From the NCBI GenBank assembly GCA_023395515.1, contig JAEWZB010000006.1, forward strand, positions 1 through 37,381: a stretch of 37,381 bases of DNA, given 5' to 3'. The notes beneath the pieces are model-generated. The model saw nothing but the letters and a program-made list of their open reading frames with translations, did not search any database and had not been told where the DNA came from. This document shows, piece by piece, positions 15,433-23,562 of this stretch. Both the position numbers and the translations under genes were made by a program. Every line of letters starts with the position of its first letter. Positions within the stretch are counted from its first letter, which is position 1. This stretch comes from Bacillota bacterium (GTDB taxonomy: Bacteria > Bacillota > Syntrophomonadia > Syntrophomonadales > Syntrophomonadaceae).

Positions 15433-16379
15433 GCCGCAGCCACCTCCTTTTTGCCTTTCGAGACAATGACAAATACCAAAGCAGCAATCAGCAGCAATAT
15501 TCCCAGCCACGTACACCAGCGCAGCCCCATAGCCGACAGCGCCACGCCAAGAGCAATCCCCAGCGTCATGCCGCTGATGCAGCGCGTGACCCCTATATAG
15601 GACGGCGTTCTGCCCTTGGAAAGACTGTTTGCCGCCGAAAAAGCAAGCCCCCATAAAAATCCCCCCTGTCTGCCAAAGTTTTGCAGCAGCATGATAAAGG
15701 CGATAATGCCAACTATGCTGTTTTGCAGGGACTGAGTGCTGTTCATAAAAGCGTAAAGCAGCAGGGAAATGCTTACTCCGCCCAGCAACGGAGCAACGGC
15801 GGTTATGCTCTTAACGGCAAGCCCGCCGAAAAAGCCCTTGATACCGCCGCCTATCCCCGAAAATGGCGCTTTTTTCTGCAACAGCGGCACAATAGCGGCG
15901 TTCAGAAAGGCAGCGACCACCACCTTGCCGAGAATCCCACCCGCTGCGCCGAGAACGCCGCCGAACATCCCGCCCTGGGCAAAGGTAAGGAAGCTTAAAA
16001 TGCGCACCGGAAAGGGATTGATGCCGAAAGAACCCAGCAGCGCAAGCACCAGCCAGACAAGCCCCAACAGGGCGGTGGGGAGCATCTGGCGGGGATTTTT
16101 CAGCACCGTCAAGGACTGGCGGATATATGCGCTGATGAATTTTCCCGCACCCAGCGGACTGTCCTGTGGAGCATCCTCCGAAGCCCGCTCTATCAGCGGC
16201 CCCTTTATTGTACTGTTCATTGTTTTCGGAATTTCTTGCTCGAATTTTGCGGCCTTCGGTGGTGTCTCGGTACTTATTTGTGCAGATTCATTGCTTGGAA
16301 AAGCATTGGCTCCGCACTTTGCACAGAATTTCGCACCCTCATTCAGGGCTGCGCCGCAGCTTGTGCAGAATTTACCCAT
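15429..16379 (-). CDS. Zinc-ribbon polytopic membrane protein
   Basis: A 316-residue protein. An N-terminal Cys4 zinc ribbon (C5, C8, C19, C22; MGKFCTSCGAALNEGAKFCA) is nearly superimposable on that of the 769-residue protein downstream. After a polar linker (24-105) there are about six or seven TM segments between 105 and 308, with many Gly-Gly pairs. The tail is KGKKEVAAA. No transporter signature was recognised. Start ATG 16379 has AAGGGAGTGA. The stop overlaps the next gene's start by four bases. Confidence 0.8.
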   Translation of the reverse strand: MGKFCTSCGAALNEGAKFCAKCGANAFPSNESAQISTETPPKAAKFEQEIPKTMNSTIKGPLIERASEDAPQDSPLGAGKFISAYIRQSLTVLKNPRQMLPTALLGLVWLVLALLGSFGINPFPVRILSFLTFAQGGMFGGVLGAAGGILGKVVVAAFLNAAIVPLLQKKAPFSGIGGGIKGFFGGLAVKSITAVAPLLGGVSISLLLYAFMNSTQSLQNSIVGIIAFIMLLQNFGRQGGFLWGLAFSAANSLSKGRTPSYIGVTRCISGMTLGIALGVALSAMGLRWCTWLGILLLIAALVFVIVSKGKKEVAAA

Positions 16380-16401
16380 AATACTATCACTCCCTTTTTT
16401 G

Positions 16402-16917
16402 TTACCAGCCGCTAAGATTAGCCCTTATGCCGGTTTCCTGCCACAGCTTTTCTTGTACCTCCAGCACGGCCTGCTGCTTAGTCATACCGTGCAAAAACTC
16501 TATTTGTCTAGTTTGGCCCTTATCGCCAAAGTCCACATAAAATCTGCTCCGGTCAATTTTAACCGCCGTCAGACGTATGCCATGCAATCCGTCGCACCCC
16601 CATTTATATATGCGGCTGCCCAGCAATAAGCCGAAGGTAGACAACACATTTTCTTCCGTTAACTGGACCGGAGACGAATCATTTTCAGTAATAACAATAG
16701 ACGGCACCAAAAGAATAATATTATCGCAGATAAGCCGGGCATCATTAAGGCGCTTAGTTTGCCGGTACAGCCATAGGCAAGCCGCAGCGCTGATCAAGCC
16801 GGATAGGGCTGCCTCGTCCATCAGCCCTTTTCCCAGGAGAGCGGCAGTTAAAAAAATACTTACCGCCAAAAATACAGCCGCCCGGTTACGCCCATATATG
16901 ATATCCTTCACCACCAC
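16402..16917 (-). CDS. Small membrane protein, first gene of the operon
   Basis: A 171-residue protein with two TM helices (about 13-30 and 35-52) and a cytoplasmic C-terminal domain (about 58-171) of mixed structure. No family recognised. The start is one of three consecutive GTG codons (16917-16909) behind AAGGAGGTGG. The start region overlaps the end of a decayed SLH reading frame, so this gene may once have been coupled to it. Base composition is between host average and the GC-rich core. 22 bp separate it from the zinc-ribbon gene downstream. Confidence 0.65.
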   Translation of the reverse strand: MVVKDIIYGRNRAAVFLAVSIFLTAALLGKGLMDEAALSGLISAAACLWLYRQTKRLNDARLICDNIILLVPSIVITENDSSPVQLTEENVLSTFGLLLGSRIYKWGCDGLHGIRLTAVKIDRSRFYVDFGDKGQTRQIEFLHGMTKQQAVLEVQEKLWQETGIRANLSGW

Positions 16918-17135
16918 CCCACCTCCTTATAGCTTTGCATACAAGAAGAGCTAACCCCGCTTATACCTTTCAATAAATCTTTTAAAATTGCCGCACATTC
17001 AGAACGACTGGCAGAAGCTGACGCCTCCAGGAAGCCGTTGCCCTTGCCCTGCAACGAGCCCTCTGCCACTGCCCACTGCACATCCTTTAAGGCCCAGCCG
17101 GAGGAAGAGTCTTGGAATAAGCAGCAGGGCCGGTA
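16908..17135 (-). pseudogene. Remnant of an SLH-domain protein
   Basis: One minus-strand frame from 17135 to the TGA at 16908-16910 reads LFQDSSSGWALKDVQWAVAE and then GSLQGKGNGFLEASASASRS, ECAAILKDLLKGI. This matches an S-layer homology repeat: F-x-D-...-WA-x-x-x-x-WAV-x-x-G-x-x-x-G-x-G-x-G-F-...-A-x-x-R-x-E-x-A-A-I-L. No start codon or signal peptide lies in the frame, a stop blocks it upstream, and only one repeat is left, so it is a decayed piece. A conflicting frame (ATG 17178) with a hydrophobic start lies over its 5' end. Confidence 0.65.
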
Positions 17136-17229
17136 TCATGCCCAGAGCCGGCAGGCAGATTAATAGTTGTGGTTTCATGAATCCTTTATAATTTCTCCAC
17201 TATATATTAGGAAAAGATAAGTCTGTAAA

Positions 17230-17300
17230 GCATCCCTACAAAGGAGGATTTTGCATAAAAAAGTCTCTCATACTTAAGTATGAGAGACGGCTAAACTAAG
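17230..17300 (-). repeat. Terminator element, copy 1
   Basis: On the minus strand a stem GTCTCTCATACTT / AAGTATGAGAGAC is followed by TTTTTTATGC and a second small hairpin (TCCTCC-TTT-GGAGGGAT type, imperfect in this copy). It lies 40 bp after the HExxH gene and acts as its terminator. A second copy is at 19018-19088. The rest of the 17136-17339 gap shows no gene. Confidence 0.85.
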
Positions 17301-17339
17301 TATTGACGGGGTTTATCCTTTTATCCTAACCAGACCGGA

Positions 17340-18884
17340 TTAATAAGTGATAACTGCGCTTTTGGTAGCATTATCCCAGGTAATGTCGCAGCCCGGAAGG
17401 TTATCGGCCACAAAACGGACCGGCACCATGGTGCGTCCGTTAATGGCAGTGGGGGCGGCATCAACGCTCTTACTTTGTCCGTTGACACGAATAGTATTTT
17501 TATTCATCCACATTTCCACAGTCGAGCCTTTGGCGTTTATAGTCACTTTTTTCTCCTTATTATCCCATTTAACATCTCCGCCCATAGCTTCGGCAATAGC
17601 CCGGATAGGCAGCAGAGTGCGGCCGTTTTGCAGTACGGGAGGCGAGTCCAGGGTTATCAGTTGGCCTTCCGCACTGATATTGGGATGATTGATTTGCAGG
17701 ATAATTTTTTTCTGATCATCCTTATCAGAACTCGGAGCAGGTGCTACCGGGGTTAAGCGTTTGCTCCCCGTCCAGTCTCCTCCTGACAGATTAGAGCCGT
17801 ATCCCCAGGAACCGCTGAAGGTACTCCCATCAGCCGACATGATAAATTCAATATCTCCCGCATCTTTATCCGGCGCATAACTGGGGGCTTCCGACCAGGT
17901 TCCGGTCACCTTGTTCCCGGAGGCGACTCCTTCAATGCGTCCGCTGTCATGGGTGTAATTGCCGGTTACTGTACTGCCTTTTTGGGTCAATACCATTTTG
18001 CCCCAGTTGCTGTCCCATTGTCCTTCCCAGGTATACTTGCCTAAATCATCAGACCCAGTATTTGCTGCAGCTTTTCCTACACCGTACTCATGGGCCAGCT
18101 CCTTTAACTTATCTCCGCCGGCGCCGCTGGCGTAATGCTTCAATACTTCATCAGGAAAAGCCTTAAATCCGAACCAGCCCAGTATTCTTGCTTCTTCAAC
18201 CGGATAGGCGGCTGGTCCCGGCTGCTGGGGCGCCTTTTTCAGTTCGGACAGAAACTCTTCCCAGTACTTTTTCATTTCCTTGACCTCATCGCCTCTTTGA
18301 GCGGATTTTTCCAGTTGCATCAGCTTATCCATGGCCCGGGAGGCCTGCTCCATGTATTCAATATGACGTTCCCGATAGTTGTCATCATTATTTTTTTCGT
18401 TTTCGTCATCCCCGTTAATCCCTTCTATAACATGGGTTACCTCATGCCAGATAGTACCGGGGAGAGCCGCGTTTATTGCACCGCCTCCGATGTCACTGTT
18501 AAATACGATTCTGCCTCGGCGAAACACCTGACCCATGTCATTGGTAACCGGGGGCTGATATTCCGCTTGGCTGTCTATACCAGGGTCATAAACCAGGTCA
18601 ACACTCTCTAAAGCTTTTAAATAGGTTTCTTCATCTCCCAGGGATATGCCGGGGGAACCGCTGAAAGCAGAATTATCGAATTTATGCAGATATTCTTTCA
18701 GCAAACGGGTTGTTTCCAGGCGCAGCTTAACATCCTTTTCAATCTCCGGTGAATCAAGCTGCACGGTTCCTTCCGATATACTGCTGGTGTAAACGGTAAT
18801 GTTGTCGGCAACAGCATCTAAAGGGAATAATAACAGACACAGCATCATTAACAAAAGGCCTTTTAACAATAATCTCATTGGCAT
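17340..18884 (-). CDS. Secreted HExxH protein with stalk domain
   Basis: A 514-residue exported protein of uncertain function. Signal peptide 1-26 (cut near AVA-DN). The motif WHEVTHVIEG at 146-155 is a zinc-metallopeptidase HExxH helix; an acidic helical stretch with HIEYMEQ follows and might supply the third ligand. Residues about 290-385 form a beta-rich, lipocalin-like domain (YTWEGQWDSNWGKMVLTQKG ... GNYTHDSGRIEG). The C-terminus 394-514 is a copper-amine-oxidase-N-like stalk domain: GRTLLPIRAIAEAMGGDVKW and GRTMVPVRFVADNLPGCDIT. GAGGAGAGGA precedes ATG 18884; an ATG two codons later is possible. GC is mildly above core genes. A terminator element follows. Confidence 0.85.
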   Translation of the reverse strand: MPMRLLLKGLLLMMLCLLLFPLDAVADNITVYTSSISEGTVQLDSPEIEKDVKLRLETTRLLKEYLHKFDNSAFSGSPGISLGDEETYLKALESVDLVYDPGIDSQAEYQPPVTNDMGQVFRRGRIVFNSDIGGGAINAALPGTIWHEVTHVIEGINGDDENEKNNDDNYRERHIEYMEQASRAMDKLMQLEKSAQRGDEVKEMKKYWEEFLSELKKAPQQPGPAAYPVEEARILGWFGFKAFPDEVLKHYASGAGGDKLKELAHEYGVGKAAANTGSDDLGKYTWEGQWDSNWGKMVLTQKGSTVTGNYTHDSGRIEGVASGNKVTGTWSEAPSYAPDKDAGDIEFIMSADGSTFSGSWGYGSNLSGGDWTGSKRLTPVAPAPSSDKDDQKKIILQINHPNISAEGQLITLDSPPVLQNGRTLLPIRAIAEAMGGDVKWDNKEKKVTINAKGSTVEMWMNKNTIRVNGQSKSVDAAPTAINGRTMVPVRFVADNLPGCDITWDNATKSAVITY

Positions 18885-19017
18885 TCCTCTCCTCTTTCTT
18901 TAATAATTTTCCGAGCTTATCTATTGACTGTTCCATACCTATTGACAAGATGCTGCCGGTCAGCCGCTTGCCTCGCACCTTTTCATTTTATAAATATAGT
19001 TAAGGCTTACATAGTCA

Positions 19018-19088
19018 GCATCCCTCCAAAGGAGGATTTTGCATAAAAAAGCCTCTCATACTTTAGTATGAGAGGCGGCCAAAGCCAG
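19018..19088 (-). repeat. Terminator element, copy 2
   Basis: Nearly the same as 17230-17300. The main stem is GCCTCTCATACT / AGTATGAGAGGC, where one T-A pair of copy 1 is replaced by C-G. The second hairpin (ATCCTCC-TTT-GGAGGGAT) is better paired here. It follows the LuxR-type gene by 20 bp. The gap 18885-19017 upstream of the HExxH gene shows no gene or clear promoter. Confidence 0.85.
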
Positions 19089-19108
19089 TAGTCATGGAGT
19101 TTTATTTA

Positions 19109-20518
19109 TTATTTGCCGGTTTGGTTCTTGAGCAAGGTACTGATTAATTCCGCCCGGCTGCCGACATCATATTTGGAAAAAATGTTGCGGACATGTGTTT
19201 TTACGGTGCTTTCACTGATAAATAAGGCCGCGGCAATCTCCCGGTTAGATTGACCGGATAAAATCTGCTGCAAGACCTCCTGTTCCCGTACAGTCAAGGG
19301 ATTCAGAGATTTTACCTGGTGAAGAACAGCAGCTTGTTGGTTTTCAGTCATATTCCCGTACACATTCAGATAAGCATGATTCTTAAGCAGTAAAACAAGC
19401 TGCTGATTTAAGGGCGGCAGCATAACTAAGGTAACACAGACAATAGTAAGCGCAATGACAGCCACTTCTGAATCGGGAAGATTCATACCAGTTATAATCA
19501 GACCTAAAACTCCGCCACATAGTACACCCGCCACATTGGCAGAAAGCCCCCGGCCCAATACCTGGGCCGGGTTTTCGGTATAATCCAGCATTTCTCCTAA
19601 TATACTCCACCAAAATAAATCAAAAATACCACAGGCACCCAGCATCAACGTATCTATCAGCAAATAATCAGTAACATTTCTTCCTAAGAGCATAAAACTA
19701 ATGAAAGTTCCCATAATCATAGTCATGCCTGCATATAAAATATTGGAACGCTTAACTTGTACAGGCAGATTGCGCATAATAGCCAGAGCAACTATATAAG
19801 GAATAGCCCAATACCAGCTCACCAGTCCGGTCAAATGTTCAAAGGCCGGATTAATGACTTGATACATGAGTCCCGAATTAATAGTAATAACAAATATAAA
19901 TAAGCACAAAAGCAGCAGAGGCGTTCCTATATTGTTATGATTTTTATCTCCCGTCGCCTGCTCCGTGTTGAGGGTATTATCAAGCGGTAATATATAAGTA
20001 AAAGCCATACCGATTATGAGACACAGTAAAGAAAGAGTCAACCCGATATGAGATGATATATTCAGGGCAACTACATTAACGGCAATCATTAACAGGTTAG
20101 AGCAGATCAAAACATCAGCACAAGATTTGATGCGTTCATTTTTAGGAGTAAAGGCTTTTAAAAAATATCCCCAAGAGGCTACCGCACAACCACTGGCATA
20201 GCCGCTGATCAGCAAGGCTGCCAGCCACCCAGCAGAAGGCATAAAAAAAAAGGGGACTGCTGCGATAAAACATATGCCCATACCGCTTAGCATAGTATTT
20301 TTTGCTGCCAACGGAGTTTTCACAAAAAAGCCGCCGGTCAACAATCCTGCCAAATGGGCCACAATTGCCGTAAATATATAATTGGGTGCTGGGAGACCGT
20401 GTATATTTAATAAACTGTAAAGGACTTGCCCTTCAAATAAAAAAGCCAGCAGGTGAGCAAATAAAAAAGAAAATGCCACAATCGAAATTAGCCTGGGGTT
20501 TTTCTGCATCCCGCTCAT
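19109..20518 (-). CDS. MFS-like 12-TM membrane protein fused to LuxR-type HTH
   Basis: A 469-residue regulator. Residues about 10-390 are a run of twelve hydrophobic segments laid out like a major facilitator superfamily carrier. The last 65 residues are a LuxR/GerE helix-turn-helix: NPLTVREQEVLQQILSGQSN, then REIAAALFISESTVKTHVRN. Proteins of this layout are thought to sense a ligand through the membrane part and control nearby genes; they are expanded in some anaerobes. Start ATG 20518 overlaps the stop of a small upstream frame (ATGA) and has GGAGG seven bases ahead. The nearest possible target is the HExxH gene, which is next on the same strand. Confidence 0.92.
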   Translation of the reverse strand: MSGMQKNPRLISIVAFSFLFAHLLAFLFEGQVLYSLLNIHGLPAPNYIFTAIVAHLAGLLTGGFFVKTPLAAKNTMLSGMGICFIAAVPFFFMPSAGWLAALLISGYASGCAVASWGYFLKAFTPKNERIKSCADVLICSNLLMIAVNVVALNISSHIGLTLSLLCLIIGMAFTYILPLDNTLNTEQATGDKNHNNIGTPLLLLCLFIFVITINSGLMYQVINPAFEHLTGLVSWYWAIPYIVALAIMRNLPVQVKRSNILYAGMTMIMGTFISFMLLGRNVTDYLLIDTLMLGACGIFDLFWWSILGEMLDYTENPAQVLGRGLSANVAGVLCGGVLGLIITGMNLPDSEVAVIALTIVCVTLVMLPPLNQQLVLLLKNHAYLNVYGNMTENQQAAVLHQVKSLNPLTVREQEVLQQILSGQSNREIAAALFISESTVKTHVRNIFSKYDVGSRAELISTLLKNQTGK

Positions 20519-20703
20519 TGCACTGCCTCCGGGCTATTAAAATGCTTGCTCTTGGGCACCCATTCGTTAATAACATCTGTCATTTTACCAGCCCGGGATT
20601 TTGCTTCATGAACAGCAGATATACTAATATGCGGCTTTAAAAACAGATGCCCTTTAGCCTTGGCCAGCCCTATTTTTCTATTTTTAAATATTATTTCAAT
20701 CAA
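20515..20703 (-). CDS. Small hypothetical protein coupled to the LuxR-type gene
   Basis: A 62-codon frame starts at TTG 20703 behind GGGGGGA and ends in the ATGA overlap with the LuxR-type gene; a TTG at 20721 is another start option. The product is basic and soluble (KAKGHLFLKPHISISAVHEA ... DVINEWVPKSKHF). No family is recognised. The overlap and ribosome-binding site support a real gene; the TTG start and lack of homology weaken it. It may instead be the 3' stub of a lost gene. Confidence 0.4.
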   Translation of the reverse strand: MIEIIFKNRKIGLAKAKGHLFLKPHISISAVHEAKSRAGKMTDVINEWVPKSKHFNSPEAVQ

Positions 20704-20811
20704 AGGTATCCCCCCAATCAATACCCTTTACATTTTGCACCTGCACTATATGCCCAGGCAATGGCAGACTATCAAGTCTCCCCGTTCCGGTAGCTTTTTT
20801 ACCATATCTTT

Positions 20812-22719
20812 TTAATTAGTCTTATTCTTAATCTCTGCCTCTAACTCGGCTAAGAATTCGGCACTGTTTTTAGTACCTAAATCCCCGTTTTTGCGGTGTC
20901 GAACTGCTACGGCTCCTGCTTCCATTTCTTTATCCCCTACCACTAATAAATAGGGGATTTTTTGGAGCTGGCCTTCTCTTATCTTATAGCCGACTTTTTC
21001 ACTTCTGGTGTCAGCTTCAGCCCTGATTCCCGCAGCCTTAAGTTCATTAAGCACCTCCATAGCGTAATCGTGGTGCCGTTCTGCTATAGGAAGTATCCTA
21101 ACTTGTACAGGCGCTAACCAAGTAGGGAAAGCCCCGGCAAAATGCTCGGTTAGTATGCCGATAAATCTCTCTATACTGCCATAAATAACCCGGTGAATCA
21201 TAGCAGGGCGATGTTTTTCTCCATCTTCCCCTATATAATTTAAATCGAATTTTTCCGGCATCTGAAAATCTAGCTGAATAGTTCCGCACTGCCAGGTTCT
21301 ATCCAAAGAATCTTGTAAATGAAAATCTATTTTAGGACCGTAAAAAGCCCCGTCTCCTTCATTAACTTTATAGTCTAAGCCTTTCTCATCTAAAGCTTTA
21401 ATTAAAGCATTAGTGGCCATTTCCCACATTTCGTCCGAACCCATTGATTTTTCCGGTTTAGTTGATAGTTCCACATGATAGGGGAACCCAAACAGAGTAT
21501 AAAAACGGTCGACTAAGTCAATTACTCTTTTTATCTCCTCGATAATTTGTTCCGGGAGCATGAAAATATGAGCATCATCTTGAGTAAAAGAGCGTACCCG
21601 CATTAATCCATGTAAAACCCCGGACATTTCGTGACGATGCACCAGACCCATCTCGGCTACTCTTATCGGTAGTTCTTTATAACTATGCAGGTTTTGCTTG
21701 TAAACCAGCATACCACCCGGACAATTCATGGGTTTTACCGCATAATCAAGCTCGTCGATTTTAGTAAAATACATATTTTCCTGATAATGATCCCAGTGTC
21801 CAGACCTTTCCCATAATTCCTGATTAAGAATTATAGGAGTGCGAATTTCTGCATATCCGGCTTTTTCATGCTCTTCCCGCCAGAACTTTTCTAATTCATT
21901 ACGAAGTATCATGCCTTTAGGTAAGAAAAACGGAAAACCAGGTCCCTCATCCAGCAAAACAAATAAGCCTAGTTCTTTGCCTAATTTACGATGATCTCTT
22001 TTCTTAGCCTCTTCCAGTTTATTAATATAGTCTTCCAATTCACCAAGACTAGGAAAAGAAGTGGCATATACCCTTTGCAGCATAGGATTTTTTTCATTGC
22101 CTCTCCAATAAGCACCGGCTAAACTCATTAACTTAAAGTTTTTCACTTTACCGGTAGAGGGCAAATGAGGTCCGGCACATAAATCTGCAAATTCTCCCTG
22201 TTTATACATACTAATAACCGCATCTTCGGGCAGATCCTTAATCAGTTCTACTTTGTATGGTTCATTATTAGCAGTAAAAAATTCAATAGCACTATCCCGT
22301 AGTAATTCTTCCCTTATTATCGGATAATCTTCTTTAATTATCTTTTTCATTTCTGCTTCGATTAAAGCAAAATCTTCCGGTGTAAAGGTATGGTCACTGT
22401 CAAAATCATAATAAAAACCTTTGTCTATGGCCGGACCAATAGCTAAAGAAGTATTAGGCCACAGCCTTTTTACAGCCTGAGCTAATATATGTGCAGAAGT
22501 ATGCCGGTAAACATCCTTACCTTTGGCATCCTCAAAGTCCAAAATTTCCAAAGTTCCATCTGTGTAAACCGGCTTAGTTAAGTCGGCAGGCTCCTCATTG
22601 AATATAGCCAAAACTGCCTTTTTGGCTAATTTAGAACTGATATCCTGGGTAATTTCAAATAATGTAGTACCTTTCGGATACTCCCGCTCGGTTCCATCTT
22701 TTAACTTAATATTTATCAT
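20812..22719 (-). CDS. thrS: Threonine--tRNA ligase
   Basis: Class II synthetase that charges and edits tRNA-Thr; 635 residues, full length. Order: TGS domain 1-60; N2 editing domain with HTSAHILAQAVKRLWP near 74-89 (the HxxxH zinc-type site); catalytic core with motif 2 region and zinc ligand Cys in MNCPGGMLVYK, plus HRHEMSGVLHGLMRVRSFTQ; and the C-terminal anticodon-binding domain (PVQVRILPIAERHHDYA). GGAGGTAATATT precedes ATG 22719. It is 27 bp behind a DUF445 gene and close to ytxC, as in Bacillus where ytxC precedes thrS. No T-box was seen between it and ytxC. Confidence 0.99.
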   Translation of the reverse strand: MINIKLKDGTEREYPKGTTLFEITQDISSKLAKKAVLAIFNEEPADLTKPVYTDGTLEILDFEDAKGKDVYRHTSAHILAQAVKRLWPNTSLAIGPAIDKGFYYDFDSDHTFTPEDFALIEAEMKKIIKEDYPIIREELLRDSAIEFFTANNEPYKVELIKDLPEDAVISMYKQGEFADLCAGPHLPSTGKVKNFKLMSLAGAYWRGNEKNPMLQRVYATSFPSLGELEDYINKLEEAKKRDHRKLGKELGLFVLLDEGPGFPFFLPKGMILRNELEKFWREEHEKAGYAEIRTPIILNQELWERSGHWDHYQENMYFTKIDELDYAVKPMNCPGGMLVYKQNLHSYKELPIRVAEMGLVHRHEMSGVLHGLMRVRSFTQDDAHIFMLPEQIIEEIKRVIDLVDRFYTLFGFPYHVELSTKPEKSMGSDEMWEMATNALIKALDEKGLDYKVNEGDGAFYGPKIDFHLQDSLDRTWQCGTIQLDFQMPEKFDLNYIGEDGEKHRPAMIHRVIYGSIERFIGILTEHFAGAFPTWLAPVQVRILPIAERHHDYAMEVLNELKAAGIRAEADTRSEKVGYKIREGQLQKIPYLLVVGDKEMEAGAVAVRHRKNGDLGTKNSAEFLAELEAEIKNKTN

Positions 22720-22746
22720 AATATTACCTCCTGAAAATACCTTATA

Positions 22747-23346
22747 TCACATAGGAAACAAATACAAGAAACCTAACTGAACTAATCCTATAATAAAACC
22801 CAAAATACCCCCCAGAATTTCTATAAATCTTAACTCCGAAGAAGATATTCCCGTAATCATTTTTTCCAGCTCATCTAGATTAAAAGCATTTATTTTATCT
22901 TCAACTATAGTACTCACTTTAATTTCATTATTGACATAATCCCGGGCTGCATCAATAACTTGTTCAATTATATTAGGAGCCTCCTGACGCAGCATTTTAT
23001 CAAGATTTTCCGCAATAATGTTAGTTATTTTGCCAGGTACAATGGCGGGTATAATATTAACCAGCCTGTCCTTTAAAAGGGCACTGATTTTATCCATAAT
23101 TTTATGTTGAACTTCCGGGGTATCAATCTGGTCGAACAATTCATCTATGGATAAAAGCTGTTCTTCCACCAGCTCCCCAATACTCCTGGCAATGTCCGCC
23201 TGTCTTTTCGGCAAAAGGCCCTGTAAACGAAAAAAACCTAAATTAATAGGCTTTTTCGGCCAAAACAACAATCTAATCGCTACCACATTAGTACTATAAC
23301 CAATCAAAGCACTAACAACAGGAATAATAATTATATTAGCTAGCAT
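22747..23346 (-). CDS. DUF445 family membrane protein
   Basis: A 199-residue protein of the DUF445 (YheB-like) family. It has an N-terminal TM segment with the family signature IGYSTNVVAIRLLFWPKKPI, a long amphipathic helical middle (LDEL, DKISALLKDRLVNIIPAIVP), and a C-terminal TM helix (ILGGILGFIIGLVQLGFLYL). Function is unknown; in Bacillus relatives are linked with sporulation. AAGGTGATG precedes ATG 23346. It is probably co-transcribed with thrS, whose start lies 27 bp on. Confidence 0.88.
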   Translation of the reverse strand: MLANIIIIPVVSALIGYSTNVVAIRLLFWPKKPINLGFFRLQGLLPKRQADIARSIGELVEEQLLSIDELFDQIDTPEVQHKIMDKISALLKDRLVNIIPAIVPGKITNIIAENLDKMLRQEAPNIIEQVIDAARDYVNNEIKVSTIVEDKINAFNLDELEKMITGISSSELRFIEILGGILGFIIGLVQLGFLYLFPM

Positions 23347-23504
23347 AACATCACCTTATCGTGAACTTATATACTTAAAAACCTAAATTCTATAAAACTT
23401 GGGCTAATGCTATATTCATAATACTAAAAAGATAACAAATTTTGAGTAATACCGCAATAAAATTACCTTAGACATGAGGTACACGCCAAAATCGATTATA
23501 AATG

Positions 23505-23532
23505 AATGAGTCCTGTATTAACAGAACTCATT
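23505..23532 (-). terminator. Possible terminator after ytxC
   Basis: Twelve-base-pair stem AATGAGTTCTGT / ACAGGACTCATT with one G-T pair and a TAAT loop. The T-run after it on the minus strand is weak. The rest of the 23347-23562 gap shows no gene. Confidence 0.5.
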
Positions 23533-23562
23533 TCTGGAAACTTTATTATTATTCATCAATAC

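Noticed and set aside
15433..15654. 74-residue N-terminal extension of the exported coiled-coil protein
   Set aside because: It lies inside the zinc-ribbon gene in another frame and precedes a clear ribosome-binding site and signal peptide at 15432.
7700..16900. Many long plus-strand open frames across the GC-rich operon
   Set aside because: They are antisense shadows of GC-rich genes; they lack ribosome-binding sites and show low-complexity Arg/Pro/Ala composition, while the minus-strand frames carry signals, lipoboxes and zinc ribbons.
16988..17191. Plus-strand frame over the SLH remnant
   Set aside because: No ribosome-binding site, Pro/Ser/Arg-rich shadow; the minus strand gives the SLH pattern.
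7200..17300. Attachment-site repeats flanking the GC-rich operon
   Set aside because: No integrase, no tRNA at either border and no direct repeat that I could find by eye, so integration as a defined element is not supported.
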